Source of the DNA: Ideonella livida
GTDB lineage: Bacteria; Pseudomonadota; Gammaproteobacteria; Burkholderiales; Burkholderiaceae_C
NCBI RefSeq assembly: GCF_010499455.1
Contig: NZ_JAAGOH010000010.1
Span: 62,001 to 126,000, forward strand
Direction: 5' to 3'
Length of the DNA stretch: 64,000 nucleotides
The position numbers and the translations under genes are program-made. Under the pieces are notes generated by a model. It did not search any database, was not told the DNA's origin, and saw nothing but the letters and a program-made list of their open reading frames with translations. This document shows positions 13,432 to 21,692 of this stretch, in pieces (positions within the stretch are counted from its first letter, which is position 1; each line of letters begins with the position of its first letter).

Positions 13432-14323
13432 CGTCGTCACTCCCTGCGCCAAGGCTCGGCGCTGGCGGCTGCGGCGCGGCCAGGGCCGGCGCCTGATCGG
13501 CATACATGTACAGGCCCACCCTCAGGCGGTGCAGGGTATCGGCTCCCGGATCGTCCTGATCGATCCGGCGCTGCAGCTCAGGCACCAGGGCGCGGGCCAG
13601 CAGCCGCCATTGGGCCTGGATGAGGGCATGCATGTCAGCCACCGAGGCGGCCGACAAGCCATCGGCCTTGATGGCCTGTTCCAGGTGAGGGGGCTGACGC
13701 CCCTCCACGTTCTCCACCGCCGCCGCCAGGTGGGCCCCCACGTTGCTGCCCAAAAAGCCCAGCATGCGCACCTGGTCCTCCCGGGGCACAAAGGCGGTCC
13801 GCAGCAGCCGCACCTCGTCGCGCCCCTCGTCCAGCTCGGCCAGGCGCAGACCGACCAGGCCGTCCAGTAGGCTGCGCGGGTGCACGTCGCGGGTGATGGA
13901 GGCCGCCAGCGACTCGAAGCTCGGCGCGGGCCCCTGACGCTGCAAGGGCCGGGGCTGCCCCTGCCCGTCCAGGTACACCGGGTCGGTGGTCCAGCGGGCG
14001 AACACCTGCACCGGCGGCGACCGCCGCGGTTCGGCGGCCTGCAGGTCGGCCTGCACCAGGCGGGTCACCTCGCGCCGGCTGATGCCGGTGGCCGTGGCCA
14101 GGCGGCTGACCAGGCGGTGCGGCAGGGCCTGGGGATGGGCACGCAGGGCCGCCTCGCGGGCGGCCGCCACAAAGGCCACCTTGAGCTGCTCCTCCACGGT
14201 GCCGAAGTGCAGTCCCCTGGCCACCGCCAACCGAGCCAGCGGCGCCAGCACGGCCTGAACCGCCTGCAGCAGCGCCTGCTGTTCGGGGCTGCCGGCACCG
14301 GGTTCGGAAGGGGCGTCGTTCAT
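13412..14323 (-). CDS. DUF6502 family protein
   Basis: A 303-residue soluble protein. The N-terminal half holds a helix-turn-helix-like region (about residues 60-95, containing GISRREVTRLVQAD), followed by a middle segment VFARWTTDPVYLDGQG that is characteristic of DUF6502. No transmembrane segment is seen. The HTH-like helix suggests regulation but this is inference. Its stop codon overlaps the start of the DUF5666 lipoprotein gene downstream, a pairing seen in related bacteria. The C-terminus ends in an acidic tail. Start chosen at the ATG at 14323, since the upstream extension is low-complexity. Confidence 0.8.
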   Translation of the reverse strand: MNDAPSEPGAGSPEQQALLQAVQAVLAPLARLAVARGLHFGTVEEQLKVAFVAAAREAALRAHPQALPHRLVSRLATATGISRREVTRLVQADLQAAEPRRSPPVQVFARWTTDPVYLDGQGQPRPLQRQGPAPSFESLAASITRDVHPRSLLDGLVGLRLAELDEGRDEVRLLRTAFVPREDQVRMLGFLGSNVGAHLAAAVENVEGRQPPHLEQAIKADGLSAASVADMHALIQAQWRLLARALVPELQRRIDQDDPGADTLHRLRVGLYMYADQAPALAAPQPPAPSLGAGSDDDEELVD

Positions 14324-14477
14324 GGCCTGCGGAGAAGAAAGGGCTGCACCGGCACCGCCGGGGCATGGCGGCTGGGGCCGGGCGGGCAACCAATGGGCGT
14401 TCTGCCCATTTTGCCGCAGCCGCAGTCCGCCCGCATCCGGTCGGCCCCGGCGCACGCCGGCCACCCGGTGCCGGCGT

Positions 14478-15806
14478 TCAGTCCTCCAGCGAGATCCGCG
14501 AGGCGGTGAGCACACTGCGGTCGGCTGCGACCACCCCCTTGACCTCCAGCGCCTGGCCACTGGCCTGCAGCGCAGCCAGGCTGTCGGCGCTGAGGCCGTC
14601 CTTCCAGACCAGGGCCGTGCTGGCGTAGCTCACCGTCATGCCCCGCAGCACGAAGGTCTGGGCGCTGGTGTCCAGCGCACTGAGCGTGCCGTGCAGCTCG
14701 AACTCGCGGCGCTTGCGGCCGCCACCGTGGTCCTCTCCCCCGCCGTGGTCGTCGTCGCTCCCGCTGTCGTCGCTACCGCTGTCGTCGCCACCCGCACTGC
14801 CGGTGCTGCTGCTGTCATCGAGCTCCACCTTGACGGCCACCAGCACCCCGCTGCTGAGCGTGCCCTCCACCTCCACCCGAGCCCCCAGCACCACGCCGGT
14901 CTGCCCATCGGGAAAGCTGGCGGCGCTGGCGTTGACCACCACGCCATCCACCTCGAAGGCGGTGGCCGAGGTCCAGGCGGTGATGGTGCCGTGCACATGG
15001 GCTTCGGACGCATCCGACAGGCTGCGCCGCCCCCCGACCACCCGGGACGCCACCCAACGCCCCTCCACCGCCGTGGTCTGCATCCGCACCCGCACCACAT
15101 CGCCGTCGGCCAAGTCGGTCTTGACCGGGTTGGCGCTGGCGTAGCTGATCAACGCCCCGCCGATGGCAAAGGTCTTGGCCGTGGTGTCCAGGGCGCTGAC
15201 CGTGCCGCGCAGGCGGTACTGGGTGGCCCCACTGGACTGCTCGACCCGCGTGGCGGTGATCAGGCCGGTGCCACTGTCGAGCCATCCGTGGACATGCAAC
15301 ACCGCCCCGAGCGTCCAGGTGGACAGGTCGGTGGACAGGGTGCTGTCCAGCAGGGTGTCGGCGGTCACCACCACGGTCTGCCCCAGCACCGTGACCTGGC
15401 CGGTGGAGGTGTCCACCGCCTCCAGCGGGCCCAGCAGGCCGTCGTCACAGCGGATGCGCTGGGCGCTGGCCCGGCCGCCGTCGTCCACCTTCCCGCCTTC
15501 CACGGTCACCACCACCCCCAGCTGCAGGGCGGCCGCGGACAGGCGCGTGCCGTCGTCGTCACGCAGGTCCGCAGCCGAATCGTCGTACCGGACCCCGTTG
15601 ACGATGATCGAGCCAAAGCCGGTGATCGCCCCCATGGCCACCGAGCCGGCGGTGGTGGTGACCGGCGGCACCGTGGTGTCTGCGCCACCGCCGCCCCCGC
15701 AGGCCACCAGCGACAACAGCGACGGCGTGGCCGCCAGGCAGGCACCGGAGCGGGCGAGCCACTGGCGGCGGCTCAGGAAGGAAGCGGTCTTGGCGGTCGG
15801 TTGCAT
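14478..15806 (-). CDS. DUF5666 domain lipoprotein (second paralogue)
   Basis: A 442-residue paralogue of the product at 12211-13431. It has an N-terminal signal with an Arg pair (SRRQWLARSG) and a lipobox LVAC followed by five glycines. The mature start shares the GFGSIIVNGVRYDDSA motif with its paralogue, and DUF5666 beta repeats follow. A Ser/Asp/Gly-rich linker (about residues 330-365) includes SGSDDSGSDDDHGG and several His-Gly-Gly units, a likely flexible metal-binding or spacer segment. Both copies end in LED. The 154-bp gap to the DUF6502 gene allows co-transcription. Function unknown. Confidence 0.83.
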   Translation of the reverse strand: MQPTAKTASFLSRRQWLARSGACLAATPSLLSLVACGGGGGADTTVPPVTTTAGSVAMGAITGFGSIIVNGVRYDDSAADLRDDDGTRLSAAALQLGVVVTVEGGKVDDGGRASAQRIRCDDGLLGPLEAVDTSTGQVTVLGQTVVVTADTLLDSTLSTDLSTWTLGAVLHVHGWLDSGTGLITATRVEQSSGATQYRLRGTVSALDTTAKTFAIGGALISYASANPVKTDLADGDVVRVRMQTTAVEGRWVASRVVGGRRSLSDASEAHVHGTITAWTSATAFEVDGVVVNASAASFPDGQTGVVLGARVEVEGTLSSGVLVAVKVELDDSSSTGSAGGDDSGSDDSGSDDDHGGGEDHGGGRKRREFELHGTLSALDTSAQTFVLRGMTVSYASTALVWKDGLSADSLAALQASGQALEVKGVVAADRSVLTASRISLED

Positions 15807-15876
15807 GGCAAGTCTCCTGCCCCGGACGGGGCGTGTGGCCCGGCCCCCATGGCCCGGTCATCATGTGATGTACTGT

Positions 15877-15897
15877 AAATGTGCATTGCGCACATTT
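15877..15897. promoter_or_regulatory. Inverted repeat between dinB and DUF5666 gene
   Basis: Perfect 8-bp arms AAATGTGC and GCACATTT separated by 5 bp. It lies 65 bp upstream of dinB and 71 bp upstream of the divergent DUF5666 gene, in locally AT-richer sequence. It looks like an operator for a dimeric regulator. It does not match the CTGT-N8-ACAG form of the LexA box. Confidence 0.5.
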
Positions 15898-15961
15898 CAA
15901 TTCCCTAAGTTCTGGGGGCCGTGAAGAAAGTCCGTCAAAATACTGGCTATCCATCCAGCCC

Positions 15962-17338
15962 ATGCCTGAACGCCGACTCATCGCCCACCTGGACATGGAT
16001 GCCTTCTATGCCTCGGTGGAACTGCTGCGCTATCCAGACCTGCGGGGCCGCCCCGTGGTGGTGGGTGGCCGCAGCGCGCACCAGCCCGTCGACGATGGCC
16101 GGGGCGGCCGGCGCTATGCCACCCTGGCTGACTACACCGGCCGCGGCGTGATCACCACCGCCACCTACGAGGCCCGGGCCCTGGGCGTGCACTCGGGCAT
16201 GGGGTTGATGAAGGCAGCACAGCTGGCGCCGCACGCGGTGCTGCTTCCCAACGACTTCCAGCGCTACCGCGAGTACTCCCGGCGCTTCAAAGCCGCCGTG
16301 GCGGAGCTGGCCCCGGTGATCGAGGACCGGGGCGTGGACGAGATCTACATCGACCTCAGCGCCGTCCCCGGCGCCCAGGACCCGGTGGGCCATGACCCGC
16401 TGGGCGGCGTACGCGCGCTGGCCCAGGACATCAAGAACAACGTCCGCCGCGCCACCGGACTGAGCTGCTCCATCGGCATCACACCCAACAAGCTGCTGTC
16501 CAAGGTCGCCTCAGACCTGGACAAGCCCGACGGCCTGACCGTGCTGACCCCACAGGATGTGCCCCTGCGCCTGTGGCCCCTGCCCGTGCGGCGCCTCAAC
16601 GGCATCGGCCCCAAGGCGGCCGCCCGCCTGGCCGAACGGCAGGTCCACACCGTGGGCGAGCTGGCCCGCTGCGACCTGCCGTGGCTGGTGGAGCACTTCG
16701 GGCGCAGCTATGGCGCCTGGCTGCACCGGGCCGCGCGGGGGGAGGACGACCGACCCGTCGTCACCGAAAGCGAGCCGGTCTCCATGAGCCGCGAGACCAC
16801 GTTCGAGCGCGACCTGCATCCCGTGCGCGACCGGAACCGGCTGACCCCACTGTTCACCCAGCTGTGCCAGCAGGTGGCCGCCGACCTGCAGCGCAAGGGC
16901 TACGCCGGCCGCACCGTGGGCATCAAGCTGCGTTTCGAGGACTTCCGCACCGTCACCCGCGACCTGACACTGGACCATGCCACGGCCGACGCGGCCGAGA
17001 TCCGCCATGCCGCGGGCCTGTGCCTCAAGCGCATCGCGCTGGACCGCCGGCTGCGCCTGCTGGGCGTGCGGGTGGCCAGCCTGCAACGGGCTGCGCCCCT
17101 GGCGGCACCGCGCAGTGCGGCCCCGGCCCCGTCTGGCGCCCCGCGGACGCGACCACCGCCAGCGGCACAAGCCGCCCGGCCGCACACGCCCGACCTGTTC
17201 AGCGATCTGGACGGGTCGGTATCCGGGTTGGCAGGCGCCACAACCAGCAGGCCACTGCCGCACAACACAGCGCCGGCACCCAGTTCCACGGAAACTTCAG
17301 CGCCCAGCCGGTCCACAGACAGCTCAGGGTCATCATGA
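15962..17338 (+). CDS. dinB: Y-family DNA polymerase IV
   Basis: A 458-residue translesion polymerase. The N-terminus RLIAHLDMDAFYASVE contains the first catalytic Asp and steric-gate region; the second catalytic site is in EDRGVDEIYIDLS (Asp-Glu pair). The helix-hairpin-helix segment RRLNGIGPKAAARL and a little-finger domain follow. It copies past damaged bases with low fidelity. Residues after about 380 are Pro/Ala/Ser-rich and non-conserved, apart from HTPDLFSDLD which resembles the start of a clamp-binding tail. The last 140 bp overlap the convergent YbaN-type gene. The ATG at 15962 begins the conserved fold. Confidence 0.95.
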   Translation: MPERRLIAHLDMDAFYASVELLRYPDLRGRPVVVGGRSAHQPVDDGRGGRRYATLADYTGRGVITTATYEARALGVHSGMGLMKAAQLAPHAVLLPNDFQRYREYSRRFKAAVAELAPVIEDRGVDEIYIDLSAVPGAQDPVGHDPLGGVRALAQDIKNNVRRATGLSCSIGITPNKLLSKVASDLDKPDGLTVLTPQDVPLRLWPLPVRRLNGIGPKAAARLAERQVHTVGELARCDLPWLVEHFGRSYGAWLHRAARGEDDRPVVTESEPVSMSRETTFERDLHPVRDRNRLTPLFTQLCQQVAADLQRKGYAGRTVGIKLRFEDFRTVTRDLTLDHATADAAEIRHAAGLCLKRIALDRRLRLLGVRVASLQRAAPLAAPRSAAPAPSGAPRTRPPPAAQAARPHTPDLFSDLDGSVSGLAGATTSRPLPHNTAPAPSSTETSAPSRSTDSSGSS

Positions 17339-17681
17339 CCGTGGCCAGCTGCTTGGCGCGCAGGGGTACCGCGCGGTGGTGACGCCAGTCATGCACCATC
17401 GGCCCCCAGCGGGGATGCGACAGCAGCCAGCGCTCCCAGCGGGCACTGCCCCGCGCAAAGCAGAACGCGGCCAGCAGCACGAAGGGCGTGGTGGGCAGCA
17501 GCGGCAGAAAAATGCCCAGCACCCCCAGCGCCAGCGCCAACGCCCCGCCCAGCAACCACAAGGGCCGCAACCAGCGCGAGGTGCTGAGCAGGGGCGGCTC
17601 ATCGCCAGCCGGTGCCGCGGCGGGCGGTGCGCCGGACGCCGCGGCGCGCGTGGCGGAGGAGAGCATGGGATCAGCGGCCAT
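17199..17681 (-). CDS. YbaN-type DUF454 inner-membrane protein
   Basis: A 160-residue protein with the DUF454 signature: a first helix running into GIFLPLLPTTPFVLLAAFCFARGS, then RWGPMVHDWRHHRAVP, and two more hydrophobic helices near the C-terminus. Function of the family is unknown; it is a small inner-membrane protein found widely in proteobacteria. Its conserved third and fourth helices lie in the part that overlaps the dinB 3' end by 140 bp, so the overlap is genuine rather than a wrong frame. Two starts are possible, 17681 and 17666; the first is used here. Confidence 0.85.
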   Translation of the reverse strand: MAADPMLSSATRAAASGAPPAAAPAGDEPPLLSTSRWLRPLWLLGGALALALGVLGIFLPLLPTTPFVLLAAFCFARGSARWERWLLSHPRWGPMVHDWRHHRAVPLRAKQLATVMMTLSCLWTGWALKFPWNWVPALCCAAVACWLWRLPTRIPTRPDR

Positions 17682-17798
17682 GGCCCGATGGTAGCCAGCC
17701 CATTGCGCCCCCGGCGCCGGAACAGCAGGCCTGAGGGGGTCTTGATGCAGCGCAAGCCCGCACGCCGCCCGGGTCCACCCACGAACCGGAGGCAGTCC

Positions 17799-18368
17799 AT
17801 GGCGGACAATCCCGCCTGTCCCGAACGCCACGACACGCCCGACATGCCCACGCTCACCTGGTCCTCCGCCCTGGCCCTGTCCCATCCGCAGATGGACGCC
17901 ACCCACCAAGAGTTTGTCGACCTGCTGACCGCCGCCGAGAACGCCCTGGTGGCGTCCCACGAAGCCGGTCTGGCCGCCTACGAGGCCCTGGTGGTGCATA
18001 CCATCGGCCACTTTGGCCAGGAGGACCGCTGGATGCAGGCCACCGGCTATGCCGCGGACAACTGCCACACCGGCCAGCACCAGCAGGTGCTGATGCTGAT
18101 GCAGGAGGTGACCCGCCTGGCCCGTGAGGAAAACGACTGGGGTCCGCTGGAGCGCGTGCTGCCCGAGCTGGGCAAGTGGTTCGAGATGCATGCCCAGACC
18201 ATGGACGCCATGCTGGCCTCGCACCTCGAACAGGTGGGCTACGACCCCGACAGTGGCTTCGTGGGCCATCCGCTCAACACCAGCCAGCCCGTCAGCGGCT
18301 GCGGGGGCAGCGGCCACAGCTGCGGCAGCGAGCCCGCCGGCCACACCGCCGAGACCGCCGCCGCCTGA
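17799..18368 (+). CDS. Bacteriohemerythrin
   Basis: A 189-residue O2-binding di-iron protein. The hemerythrin pattern is clear: TWSSALALSHPQMDATHQEFVD, then HTIGHFGQEDRWM, HTGQHQQ and a final HAQTMDAMLASH, giving the His/Glu/Asp set for two irons. It probably stores, delivers or senses oxygen or binds iron in the cytoplasm. A good Shine-Dalgarno (GGAGGC) precedes the ATG at 17799. The C-terminal 35 residues form an unusual tail SGCGGSGHSCGSEPAGH, with two Cys and two His, beyond the normal end of the domain. The LysR gene begins 17 bp downstream. Confidence 0.93.
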   Translation: MADNPACPERHDTPDMPTLTWSSALALSHPQMDATHQEFVDLLTAAENALVASHEAGLAAYEALVVHTIGHFGQEDRWMQATGYAADNCHTGQHQQVLMLMQEVTRLAREENDWGPLERVLPELGKWFEMHAQTMDAMLASHLEQVGYDPDSGFVGHPLNTSQPVSGCGGSGHSCGSEPAGHTAETAAA

Positions 18369-18384
18369 ACGCGGCGCTCCGCGC

Positions 18385-19350
18385 TTGCACGCCCCGCCCC
18401 CAGCCCCGGCAGCCCTGCCGGAGCGCCTGCCCTCGCTGGAGGCCCTGCGCGCCTTGGCGCTGGTGGGACGTCTGGGCAGCCTGGAGCGCGCTGCTGCCCA
18501 GCTGCACATCACCGCCAGCGCGGTGGCCAAGCGCCTGGCCACGCTGGAGACGCAGCTGGGGGTGGCCCTGGTGGAGCGTGGCCCCCGGGGCCTGAGGGGC
18601 CTGACCCCGGCGGCGCATGACTATCTGGCCCATGCCGGCCCCTTGCTGCAGCAACTGGCCGAGCTGCCCTGGCACCGCGCCGCCCGCGCCCTGCAAGCCC
18701 CGGTACGGTTGCGCTTGAGCGCCCCGCCCACCTTCGCCCGGCTGGTGCTGGTGCCCGCCCTGCCGGCCCTGGCCCGGGCCGAGCCGAACCTGGAGCTGGA
18801 ACTGTTGGTTTCCGCCCCCTGGCGGGAGGAGCCCGCGGCCACCGCCGACTTGGCGGTACGTCACGGCCAGGCGCCTGAGCCGGCCCAGCGCCTGCTGGAC
18901 GATGTGCTGCTGCCCCTGGCCAGCCCGCAACTGCTGCCGGCCGGCCAGCCCCTGGCTCAGGCCCGCGACCTGGACACCCTGCCTCTGCTGCGCACGCCGG
19001 TACAGGCCTGGCGCCCGTGGTTCCAGGCCGCCGGCCTGCATGCGGCCGAGCCCGAACGTGGCCCCCGCCTGGTCGATCTGGGCCTGGTGCTGGAGGCCGC
19101 CGTCGCCGGCCAGGGGGTGGCACTGATGCGCGCCTCGCTCGCCCGACGGGCGCTGCAATGCGGCGAGCTGCTGCCGGTGCTGGGGGCCGGCCACACCCCC
19201 TGGATCCCCGCCACCACCCACTACTGGCTGGAGACGCCGGCCACCGACCCAGGCCGGCAGCAGGCCCTCCAGGCCCTGGCCAGCTGGGTGCACCAGGCCA
19301 GCCGGCAGGCGGCGGCCCAGGGCCTGGAACAGGTTTCCGGCCCGGGCTGA
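18385..19350 (+). CDS. LysR-type transcriptional regulator
   Basis: A 321-residue regulator. Residues 16-76 form the winged helix-turn-helix (LEALRALALVGRLGSLERAA, then ITASAVAKRLATLE), followed by a periplasmic-binding-like effector domain (about 95-305). No ATG is available before the DNA-binding domain; TTG at 18385 is the best start and lies 17 bp after the hemerythrin stop, suggesting translational coupling. The next gene in the same direction encodes an FMN alpha-hydroxy-acid dehydrogenase, a plausible target, but this is inference only. GC-rich and Leu/Ala-rich like its neighbours. Confidence 0.88.
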   Translation: MHAPPPAPAALPERLPSLEALRALALVGRLGSLERAAAQLHITASAVAKRLATLETQLGVALVERGPRGLRGLTPAAHDYLAHAGPLLQQLAELPWHRAARALQAPVRLRLSAPPTFARLVLVPALPALARAEPNLELELLVSAPWREEPAATADLAVRHGQAPEPAQRLLDDVLLPLASPQLLPAGQPLAQARDLDTLPLLRTPVQAWRPWFQAAGLHAAEPERGPRLVDLGLVLEAAVAGQGVALMRASLARRALQCGELLPVLGAGHTPWIPATTHYWLETPATDPGRQQALQALASWVHQASRQAAAQGLEQVSGPG

Positions 19351-19470
19351 AAAACTTTCCGCGCCGCCCTAGGGTCCACTCTCTAGCATCCCGGGCAGCT
19401 GGCGGTGGTGCGCACACCCCCGCCGCCCTCCCTCTTCCACCGGCAGCATGCCGGCCTTCTGGAGCGCTCC

Positions 19471-20610
19471 ATGACCGTCATCACCTGCATCGAAGACCTG
19501 CGCCGGCTGGCGCAACGGCGTGTGCCGCGCATGTTCTACGACTACGCCGACTCCGGCTCCTGGACGGAGTCCACCTACCGCGCCAACGAAGCCGACTTCC
19601 AAGCCCTGCGGCTGCGTCAGCGCGTGGCGGTCGACATGGAGGACCGCAGCACCGCCGTGCGCATGGTGGGCCAGGAGGTGGCCATGCCGGTGGCCCTGGC
19701 CCCCACCGGCCTGACCGGCATGCAGCATGCCGACGGCGAGATCCTGGCGGCCCGGGCGGCGGAGGCCTTTGGCGTGCCCTTCACGCTCAGCACCATGAGC
19801 ATCTGCTCGATCGAGGACGTGGCCGCCCACACCACCCGGCCCTTCTGGTTCCAGCTCTACGTCATGCGCGACCGCGGCTTCATCGGCGACCTGATCGACC
19901 GGGCCAAGGCCGCGCACTGCAGTGCACTCATGCTCACCCTGGACCTGCAGATCCTGGGCCAGCGGCACAAGGACCTCAAGAACGGCCTGTCCGCCCCGCC
20001 GCGGCTGACCCTGCGCAACCTGCTGGACATGGCCTCGAAGCCCCGCTGGAGCCTGGGCATGCTGGGCACGCGGCGACGCGGCTTCGGCAACATCATCGGC
20101 CACGTCAAGGGCGTGGACGATCTGGGCTCGCTGGGCGAATGGACCGCCCGGCAGTTCGACCCGCGACTGAGCTGGGACGATGTGGCCTGGATCCAGCAAC
20201 GCTGGGGCGGCCCACTCATCCTCAAGGGCATCCTCGACGTGGAGGATGCGCGCCTGGCCGCCCAGACCGGCGCCCAGGCCCTGGTGGTGAGCAACCACGG
20301 CGGCCGCCAGCTCGACGGCGCCCCTTCGGCCATCGCCGCCCTGCCCGGCATCGCCGAAGCGGTGGAGGGCCGCATCGAGGTGTGGATGGATGGCGGCATC
20401 CGCAGCGGACAGGACGTGCTCAAGGCCTGGGCACTGGGGGCGCGGGGCACGCTCATCGGCCGCCCCTTCCTCTATGGCCTGGGCGCCCTGGGCCAGGCCG
20501 GGGTGACCCGCGCACTGGAGATCTTGCACAAGGAGCTGGACCTGACCATGGCCTTTTGCGGCCACCGGCGCCTGCAGACCGTGGGCCGTGAGGTGCTCTG
20601 GCAGGCCTGA
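19471..20610 (+). CDS. FMN-dependent alpha-hydroxy-acid dehydrogenase (L-lactate dehydrogenase-like)
   Basis: A 379-residue enzyme of the lactate/glycolate oxidase family, oxidising an L-2-hydroxy acid to the 2-keto acid with FMN. It starts with a CIEDLRRLAQRRVPRMFYDY motif and carries PTGLTGMQHADGE, DLQILGQRHKD and SNHGGRQLDG with catalytic His276; the FMN phosphate site is GIRSGQDVLKA. It resembles LldD-type proteins, but substrate specificity cannot be read directly. The ATG at 19471 gives the usual N-terminus. The preceding LysR gene may control it. Short CCCTAGGG palindromes lie on both sides of the gene. Confidence 0.9.
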   Translation: MTVITCIEDLRRLAQRRVPRMFYDYADSGSWTESTYRANEADFQALRLRQRVAVDMEDRSTAVRMVGQEVAMPVALAPTGLTGMQHADGEILAARAAEAFGVPFTLSTMSICSIEDVAAHTTRPFWFQLYVMRDRGFIGDLIDRAKAAHCSALMLTLDLQILGQRHKDLKNGLSAPPRLTLRNLLDMASKPRWSLGMLGTRRRGFGNIIGHVKGVDDLGSLGEWTARQFDPRLSWDDVAWIQQRWGGPLILKGILDVEDARLAAQTGAQALVVSNHGGRQLDGAPSAIAALPGIAEAVEGRIEVWMDGGIRSGQDVLKAWALGARGTLIGRPFLYGLGALGQAGVTRALEILHKELDLTMAFCGHRRLQTVGREVLWQA

Positions 20611-20649
20611 CCGCTTCACGGCAACCCTTGCCCTAGGGACGGACAAACC

Positions 20650-20663
20650 AAGGGTTAACCCTT
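20650..20663. promoter_or_regulatory. 14-bp perfect palindrome
   Basis: AAGGGTTAACCCTT, a gap-free palindrome in an AT-richer island after the hydroxy-acid dehydrogenase gene and 152 bp before the 98-residue gene. It may be an operator; no regulator can be assigned. Confidence 0.35.
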
Positions 20664-20814
20664 AAATTTGCGCCTGTTTTCGGGCGGGGCGTGCAAACCC
20701 CCCGCTTCTTGGCGTTCTCCTGCGGCAAAGCTGACAGCAAACTGACAGTCTGGCGCAGCGGTCAGGCCCACCCGCCCGGACCCCCTGTCCCAAGCCCCTT
20801 TCAGGAGAACCGTC

Positions 20815-21111
20815 ATGAGCGTCAACGAGCTCGCCGCCATCAAGGCTTGGCATGTGGCCCACCGCGGCCAGCGGCCGGTGGAGTACCACGTGTACGACCT
20901 GGTGCTGGCCCTCTGGCTGTTCGGTGCCCTGGGGGTGCCGGCCATGCTGATGCTCGACTGGATGCCCGCGGTGGCGGTGTGCGGCCTGTGCGCCTTCACC
21001 CCGACGGTGTACGTGGGCTGGCGCCGCCGCCTGCACCGGCAAGGGCGTGTGCGCTGCGACTGGCTTGACAGCCTGATCGACGACAGCCGCGCGCCGCCTC
21101 CCGCCGCCTGA
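20815..21111 (+). CDS. Small conserved-looking membrane protein of unknown function
   Basis: A 98-residue protein with two hydrophobic helices (about residues 28-48 and 50-68) and basic cytoplasmic-looking flanks. I do not recognise a family. A strong Shine-Dalgarno (AGGAGA) stands 7 bases before the ATG, and codon use is like that of its neighbours, so it is very probably real. The 204-bp upstream region contains a palindrome at 20650-20663. It is convergent with the DUF1801 gene, with stop codons about 11 bp apart. Confidence 0.75.
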   Translation: MSVNELAAIKAWHVAHRGQRPVEYHVYDLVLALWLFGALGVPAMLMLDWMPAVAVCGLCAFTPTVYVGWRRRLHRQGRVRCDWLDSLIDDSRAPPPAA

Positions 21112-21122
21112 GGCCCTGAGGG

Positions 21123-21539
21123 TCAGGCGGTGCCGCCTTCGGCAGGCGCCTCGCGCCACGGGCGCTCGCGGACCTGGCCACGGGCCAGCTGGGCACTGGC
21201 CGCCGCCAAGGCTTCCACCAGCGGCACGTCCACGGGCTGCGTCAGCCGCACCCGCAGATTGCGCGAACCCCGCCCAGTGCCCTCCAGCGGTGCCAGACCC
21301 GGCGGCAGCAGGCTGCCGTTGAGCACCTGCAGGTGGACATGCGCCTTGTGCGGCACCAAGGCCATGAAGACGACCTCGTTGACGCTGAAGACCAGATTGC
21401 CCCACTTCACCGCCTCCTGCACTTCGGGCACAGCCAAGCGCACGGCGCGCTGCAGCACCTCACAGGCCGGACGCTGAGCCGGCGACAGGAAATCGAACCA
21501 GGCGGCCACCAGGGCCTTGGGGCGGGCGGAGGACCTCAT
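21123..21539 (-). CDS. DUF1801 (YdhG-type) domain protein
   Basis: A 138-residue cytoplasmic protein matching DUF1801: a helix after FDFLSPAQRPACEVLQRAV, then EAVKWGNLVFSVNEVVFMAL and a C-terminal region containing SRNLRVRLTQP. The fold is a small alpha/beta domain related to YdhG; no reaction is established. The ATG at 21539 (MRSSARPK) is used; the frame continues upstream but that part looks noncoding. It has its own short upstream gap of about 150 bp to the next gene on this strand. Confidence 0.75.
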   Translation of the reverse strand: MRSSARPKALVAAWFDFLSPAQRPACEVLQRAVRLAVPEVQEAVKWGNLVFSVNEVVFMALVPHKAHVHLQVLNGSLLPPGLAPLEGTGRGSRNLRVRLTQPVDVPLVEALAAASAQLARGQVRERPWREAPAEGGTA

Positions 21540-21692
21540 GGACGGCAAGGCCCAATCGCCCTGGGGCTGACCCGGCCGGTACACGAAGAGGTGGAGTTCA
21601 TGGCGTCCGATTGTGCTGGTTTCCCCGGGCTTGCGCCATGCTGCAGGCATTGGCATGGCGCCTGCTGCCCGTAGGCCTGTCGAAGGGGCGTC

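Noticed and set aside
15870-15900. LexA box upstream of dinB
   Set aside because: No CTGT-N8-ACAG arrangement; only a CTGT half is present next to the inverted repeat reported separately.
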